Source: Actinomycetota bacterium
GTDB taxonomy: Bacteria > Actinomycetota > Acidimicrobiia > Acidimicrobiales > Aldehydirespiratoraceae
Direction of reading: 5' to 3'
Length of the DNA stretch: 9,782 bases
Assembly: GCA_012271125.1 (NCBI GenBank)
Contig: JAAXHB010000182.1
Location: 1-9,782, forward strand
Numbering within the stretch: position 1 is the stretch's first letter; every line of letters starts with the position of its first letter. Below, one piece after another: positions 7,374 to 9,782 of this stretch. Under the pieces are notes generated by a model. It saw only the letters and a program-made list of their open reading frames with translations, had not been told where the DNA came from and searched no databases. The translations under genes were made by a program, and so were the position numbers.

Positions 7374-8357
7374 TCAGTTGATCGTGGTGCGGTTGATCCA
7401 GCGGTCTTGGGTGCTGGATTGGCTCTCGGGGGTCAACGCGACGTAGCCGACTTCTCCTGTGGCAGTGGCGAGTCCTTCGTTGACATAGAAGTCGACATAT
7501 GCCTCAAGGGCTGGGTTGGTTTCGGCATTGTCGGCGTTGACGTAAATCCATAGGTCACGGCTGATCGGGTATTCGTTGGAGGCAATCGTTTCGGCAGTTG
7601 GGGTGACGCAGCCGTCGCCGCCGTCGATGGGGATGAGGCGCACGTCAGAGGCGTTGACGGCAAAGGCGAATCCAACCCAGCCGAGGCTGGTGTTGCTGGA
7701 CTGGATGCCTTGCAAGATGACATTGTCGTCACCGGAGGGGCTGTAGTCGGGTCGGGTGGTGGCTTCTGCGCCAGATTCTTCTGCCAGGTCTTCAAGGACG
7801 ATTTCGACGAAGGAGTCAAAGGTGCCGGACTCTTCGCCGGGACCGAATATGTCTAGGGGTACGTCGGGTAGTCCGGGTGAGGCTTGTACCCAGGTGGTGG
7901 TGCCTTGAGCATTTGGCCCGATCAGGTCATAGAGCTGCGGGAAGCTGAGGCACTCGATGGTTTGGTTGGCTGCGTTTGTCATAACGGCGATGCCGTCGAC
8001 ACCAACTTTGAGCTCGACGATGTTGCTGATGCCGTTGTCAAAGCAGGTTTGTTTTTCTGCGGGTTTGATTTGACGGGAAGCGTCGGAGATGTCGGTTTGG
8101 CCTTCGCAGAAGAGCTTGAAACCATCGCCTGTGCCGGGACCGTCGACGGTGACTCGCACATCGGGGGCGACGTCTTCAAAGAGTTCAGCCACGCGGATTG
8201 AGATGGGTTCGACCGTGGATGAGCCGGAGATTAGGACTTCGCCGGAGATGCCTGAGCCTGATGAGCTGTCATCACCGCCTCCGCAAGCTGCTGTTACTAC
8301 CACTAGGGCAGCTAGCGCAACAAGCCATTTCACGGCTTGGAGTTTGCTGTGTCGCAC
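7374..8357 (-). CDS. pstS: PstS, phosphate-binding lipoprotein of the Pst transporter
   Basis: PstS is the extracytoplasmic receptor that captures phosphate and delivers it to PstC/PstA. From GTG 8357 it has 327 residues. It has a lipoprotein signal peptide with basic and hydrophobic parts (KLQAVKWLVALAALVVV), a lipobox TAAC with Cys25, and a GGGDDSSSGSG tether. The anion-binding loops are recognisable: SGSSTVEP (44-51), GPGTGDGFKLFCEGQTDISD (73-92) followed by ASR, and GPGEESGTFDSF (172-183). The pattern belongs to the PstS/SphX branch. The GTG start is chosen because AAGGAG lies nine bases upstream and it gives a proper signal peptide; an ATG at 8426 in frame would add 23 residues that break the signal peptide pattern. 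It is the first gene of the pst block, and a PHO-box-like array lies about 85-120 bases upstream. The stop is TGA, used here as a normal terminator. Confidence 0.96.
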   Translation of the reverse strand: MRHSKLQAVKWLVALAALVVVTAACGGGDDSSSGSGISGEVLISGSSTVEPISIRVAELFEDVAPDVRVTVDGPGTGDGFKLFCEGQTDISDASRQIKPAEKQTCFDNGISNIVELKVGVDGIAVMTNAANQTIECLSFPQLYDLIGPNAQGTTTWVQASPGLPDVPLDIFGPGEESGTFDSFVEIVLEDLAEESGAEATTRPDYSPSGDDNVILQGIQSSNTSLGWVGFAFAVNASDVRLIPIDGGDGCVTPTAETIASNEYPISRDLWIYVNADNAETNPALEAYVDFYVNEGLATATGEVGYVALTPESQSSTQDRWINRTTIN

Positions 8358-8366
8358 GTGAGGTAT

Positions 8367-8372
8367 CTCCTT
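8367..8372 (-). promoter_or_regulatory. Shine-Dalgarno AAGGAG deciding the pstS GTG start
   Basis: AAGGAG is followed by nine bases and then GTG at 8357. This choice yields a canonical lipoprotein signal peptide, whereas the in-frame ATG at 8426 lies upstream of this site and would make it coding. Confidence 0.75.
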
Positions 8373-8440
8373 GGTTGACGTTTCACTAAGAGTTGGCACC
8401 CGAAAAATACACGAGGCAAGTTTCACATATGGCTTATTTT

Positions 8441-8479
8441 GGTAACGCCGGAGACAACTTTGGTTAACGGCAGGTAAAC
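8441..8479 (-). promoter_or_regulatory. PHO-box-like direct repeats upstream of pstS
   Basis: Read on the minus strand, GTTTACC (8479-8473), four bases, then GTTAACC (8468-8462) form a direct repeat with an 11-base period. A weak unit (TTGTCTC, 8457-8451) follows in phase, then GTTACCA (8446-8440) exactly 33 bases from the first. Actinobacterial PhoP-type PHO boxes are direct repeats close to GTTCACC with 11-base spacing, so this is a good candidate operator for phosphate-starvation activation of pstS. No clear -10 hexamer could be settled downstream. The site also lies just past the stop of the upstream selenoprotein gene. Confidence 0.62.
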
Positions 8480-8497
8480 CTTTTTGGAAGAGGTTTA
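8475..8497 (-). other. Inverted repeat at the selenoprotein gene stop
   Basis: TAAACCT (8497-8491, beginning with the TAA stop codon) and AGGTTTA (8481-8475) form a perfect 7-base stem around a 9-base loop. It is AT rich and has no U-tract after it, so it is at best a weak terminator or 3'-end structure. Its right arm overlaps the first PHO-box unit. Confidence 0.3.
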
Positions 8498-9229
8498 TAG
8501 GTTTTGGAGCAAGTCCTCAACTGTGCGAACGTCAGTGGGTTGGGGCGAGTCCCCTATTCGGTTGCCTTTGGCGTCTAGTAGCCAGAAGTCGGAGTTACGA
8601 CGCACGGCATAATGTCGCCAGGATTCCGATGATTCGCTCCAGAGCATGGTGAAGCTGGTGCCGGTGCCATCAACGAAACGCTTGGCATAGTCGAGATCGT
8701 CCTGAGCACCGACGCCAATGACTTTGACTCTGTCTTGATTGTCTCGAGCGAACTGCTCAAGTGAGGGGGCTGTCCTCCGACAAGTCGGTCAATGCGGTGC
8801 CCAGAACCAAAGCAGCACTGGCTTGTCGCCGGGAATTTGATCTCGGAGGTTGACGGTATGTCCGGTGTGGACGTTGGTAAAGCTCGTGTTGGGAACATCG
8901 GCACTGATTACGACCGGTTCTGGAGCGTTACTGGAGTCATCGCTGCCGGAGTCGCTGTTTGACGAAGAGTCGCTGGTGTCATTGTCAGTGTTGTCTGATG
9001 CAATGTCAAAGGTATCGCTGTCAGAGGTATCGCTGTTAGCGAAGTCGTTGCTTCCAGGATCATCGCTGCCGGAGCTACTGCTGGAGTTGTTGCTATCGCT
9101 TACTGCACTGCTGCCTGTGCTGTTACTGGTATCGCTGCTGCTATTCCCGCAAGCCGAGAAAACAAGCGCAAGCGCTAGGAGTGGAGCGACGAGTCGATGA
9201 CGCATCTCCAGGTTCGAATAACTTTTCAT
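8495..9229 (-). CDS. Predicted thioredoxin-fold selenoprotein (TlpA/redoxin-like lipoprotein), TGA read as Sec
   Basis: This is predicted to be an exported, lipid-anchored thiol/selenol oxidoreductase; its substrate is unknown. Read through an in-frame TGA at 8791-8789 it has 244 residues. A signal peptide with lipobox VFSAC (Cys27) is followed by a 72-residue Ser/Asp/Asn tether (30-101) and then a thioredoxin-like domain. The redox motif is FWAPH-U147-PTC150-R; family members have Cys at position 147. The frame stays open after the TGA with typical sequence: a helix APSLEQF, strand VKVIGVGAQDD, DYAKRFV, then WRHYAVRRNSDFWLLDAKGN. The usual cis-Pro position is Ser213. It is paralogous to the gene just upstream, which shares the TGA. 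The start ATG 9229 lies seven bases after that gene's stop, suggesting translational coupling. ATG 9205 would give a neater signal peptide but has GGAG almost touching it. A pseudogene is unlikely given conservation beyond the TGA in both copies. Confidence 0.85.
8770..8788 (-). promoter_or_regulatory. Candidate bacterial SECIS-like hairpin, complete selenoprotein gene
   Basis: Directly after the TGA, the RNA C-U-(U)-G-U-C / GGAG / G-A-C-A-G (8784-8770) can fold with five Watson-Crick pairs, one bulged U and a four-base apical loop starting with GG. A bulged U, three pairs and a GG-starting loop resemble the SelB-binding top of the E. coli fdhF element. The loop begins only 11 bases after the TGA, closer than in E. 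coli. The same bases also form the palindrome CCGACTTGTCGG, a competing fold. Assigned by eye. Confidence 0.45.
8789..8791 (-). other. In-frame TGA, predicted selenocysteine codon
   Basis: This TGA falls at the first position of the thioredoxin CxxC motif (U-P-T-C). The same codon is at the same place in the tandem paralog. TGG is used for the nearby Trp residues, and TGA ends pstS and pstA normally, so a general reassignment is excluded within this window. Confidence 0.87.
8927..9142 (-). repeat. Low-complexity Ser/Asp/Asn tether
   Basis: This stretch encodes residues 30-101 of the complete selenoprotein. By hand count, 54 of 72 residues are Ser (29), Asp (16) or Asn (9). It is an acidic, disordered spacer between the lipid-anchored cysteine and the thioredoxin-like domain, and it is a likely site of length variation between strains. 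Confidence 0.8.
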
Positions 9230-9236
9230 GAGGTCA

Positions 9237-9782
9237 CTAGAGGCCGTTTAGCAATCTTTCGACATCGCTGAGTCTTGCGGCTTTGCCGACTTTGCCGCCA
9301 AGTTCGTCTAGCACATAGAAACAAGGGTGGCAAGAACTGTTGTAGTGACGCCATGTTCGGGTTGATTCAGTCCATAGCATTGTGAACGAGACACGGGTTT
9401 CGCTTACGAAGCGTTTGGCGTAGTCAAAGTCATCAGTGGCACCAATGCCAATGACCTTTACAGCATTGCGATTATCTTGAACAAACTGCTCAACGTCCGG
9501 TGCTTGCGCCCGACAAGACGGTCAATGCGGCACCCAGAACCACAACACTACCGGCATATTCAGCGGTATTTGGTTTCGCAAATTGGCGTTTACTCCGCTG
9601 GGGATTCGCTGCAGATCGTGATCAGGAACATCGGGACTGACAACTTTTGGAGGCACAGTCGTTGTAGTCGTCGTTGTCGTAGTAGTGGTTGTCGTCGTGG
9701 TCGTTGTTGTAGTGGTTGTTGTTGTCGTCGTAGTTGTCGTTGTTGTAGTAGTGGTTGTCGTTGGTTTTATCTTGGGGACAAT
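9237..9782 (-). CDS. Predicted thioredoxin-fold selenoprotein with poly-Thr linker (5' end outside window), TGA read as Sec
   Basis: This is the second, upstream paralog of the exported thioredoxin-like selenoprotein. The window edge removes its N-terminus, so a signal peptide cannot be checked. The visible 181 residues (numbered from the edge) begin with IVPKIKP, then 35 consecutive Thr (8-42), then the domain: VPPKVVSPDVPDHDL, NLRNQIPLNMPVVLWFWVPH, Sec87 from TGA 9524-9522, PSC90-R, APDVEQF, VKVIGIGATDDFDYAKRFV and WRHY. By hand count, 39 of the 60 residues after the Sec match the downstream paralog. At the substrate-loop position it has C151-H-P-C154, keeping the cis-Pro (153) but flanking it with two extra cysteines. 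The stop is TAG at 9239-9237, seven bases before the next start, so the two genes look like an operon formed by tandem duplication. Function is inferred from fold and motif; the partner is unknown. Confidence 0.83.
9497..9521 (-). promoter_or_regulatory. Candidate SECIS-like hairpin, upstream selenoprotein gene
   Basis: Beginning at the base after the TGA, CCG (9521-9519) can pair with CGG (9499-9497), and CUUG (9517-9514) with CAAG (9506-9503), giving a two-part stem with a small internal loop and a G-rich apical loop UCGGGCG. Position and G-rich loop match the first copy, although the lower stem differs. Assigned by eye; no folding energy was computed. Confidence 0.42.
9522..9524 (-). other. 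In-frame TGA, predicted selenocysteine codon
   Basis: The TGA sits at the first position of U-P-S-C, within the context W-F-W-V-P-H-U-P-S-C-R. The DNA around it, GCATTGACCGnCTTGTCGG, is shared with the other copy except at one base. It aligns with the first redox Cys of thioredoxin-fold relatives. Confidence 0.85.
9657..9761 (-). repeat. Trinucleotide-like ACN tract encoding 35 consecutive Thr
   Basis: Thirty-five ACN codons in a row use all four Thr codons, so the tract is maintained at the protein level more than as a pure DNA repeat. It forms a flexible, probably surface-exposed spacer ahead of the thioredoxin-like domain. Such Thr runs are frequent in exported proteins of Acidimicrobiia-like actinobacteria (recalled, not checked). 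Confidence 0.85.

Noticed and set aside
7351..7380. Imperfect 12-base direct repeat GCAGGTCAGTTG / GCAAGTCAGTTG around the pstS stop
   Set aside because: Only two copies, one partly coding, with no motif I can link to a regulator.
8789..9229. A 146-residue Ser-rich lipoprotein ending at the TGA as a stand-alone gene
   Set aside because: It stops in the middle of the redox motif, the thioredoxin homology continues in frame afterwards, and the paralog shows the same arrangement. Read-through as selenocysteine explains both better.
8495..9229. Pseudogene caused by a nonsense mutation
   Set aside because: An identical in-frame TGA in two diverged paralogs, with protein-level conservation downstream in both, is not expected from decay.
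9657..9761. CRISPR or microsatellite expansion
   Set aside because: The tract is a mixed ACN run in frame within a coding sequence, without spacers or identical repeat units.
8495..9782. Whole-window reassignment of UGA to Trp or Gly
   Set aside because: pstS and pstA end at TGA at the expected family C-termini, and conserved Trp residues use TGG. Only the two redox-motif TGAs are read through.

Overview
The window looks like a chromosomal piece of a high-to-moderate GC Gram-positive bacterium, most likely an actinobacterium. A marine or freshwater Acidimicrobiia-like lineage is my best guess. That guess rests on the homodimeric AceE-type pyruvate dehydrogenase E1, lipoproteins with Cys-Gly-Gly-Gly followed by Ser/Asp-rich tethers, a very long poly-Thr linker of the kind common in that class, frequent TTG/GTG starts, and a PHO box of GTTnACC direct repeats. 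It is an inference, not a measurement.

Layout. On the + strand, positions 2-1351 hold the C-terminal part of aceE, followed 48 bases later by an alpha/beta-hydrolase-fold protein (1400-2173) that lacks the nucleophile serine. It converges with a long minus-strand block. Read in transcription order (high to low coordinates), that block is pstS (8357-7374), pstC (7319-6204), pstA (6151-5189), pstB (5192-4347), phoU (4331-3585) and a PhoR/SenX3-type histidine kinase (3540-2188). Together these form a complete high-affinity phosphate uptake and phosphate-signalling operon: PstS captures phosphate outside the membrane, PstC/PstA form the channel, PstB supplies ATP hydrolysis, and PhoU links transporter state to the kinase. 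A PHO-box-like array of GTTnACC units on an 11-base period lies upstream of pstS. No response regulator gene is in the window.

Upstream of pstS on the same strand lies the most interesting part: two tandem paralogous genes (9782-9237, cut by the window edge, and 9229-8495) for exported thioredoxin-fold (TlpA/redoxin-like) proteins. Each is interrupted by an in-frame TGA exactly where the first cysteine of the redox CxxC motif should be, giving W-F-W-x-P-H-U-P-(T/S)-C. The reading frame and the thioredoxin-fold homology continue for about 95 codons after the TGA in both copies. Other genes here use TGA as a normal stop (pstS, pstA) and TGG for Trp, so this is not a genome-wide recoding. The best explanation is selenocysteine insertion: two tandem selenoproteins, each with a candidate SECIS-like hairpin just after the TGA. 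A conventional gene caller would end the complete copy at the TGA and miss its catalytic domain.

There is no stretch of more than 300 bases without a gene. The longest intergenic gap (8358-8494) carries the PHO box, a weak hairpin and the pstS ribosome binding site. I saw no tRNA, rRNA, CRISPR or insertion sequence.
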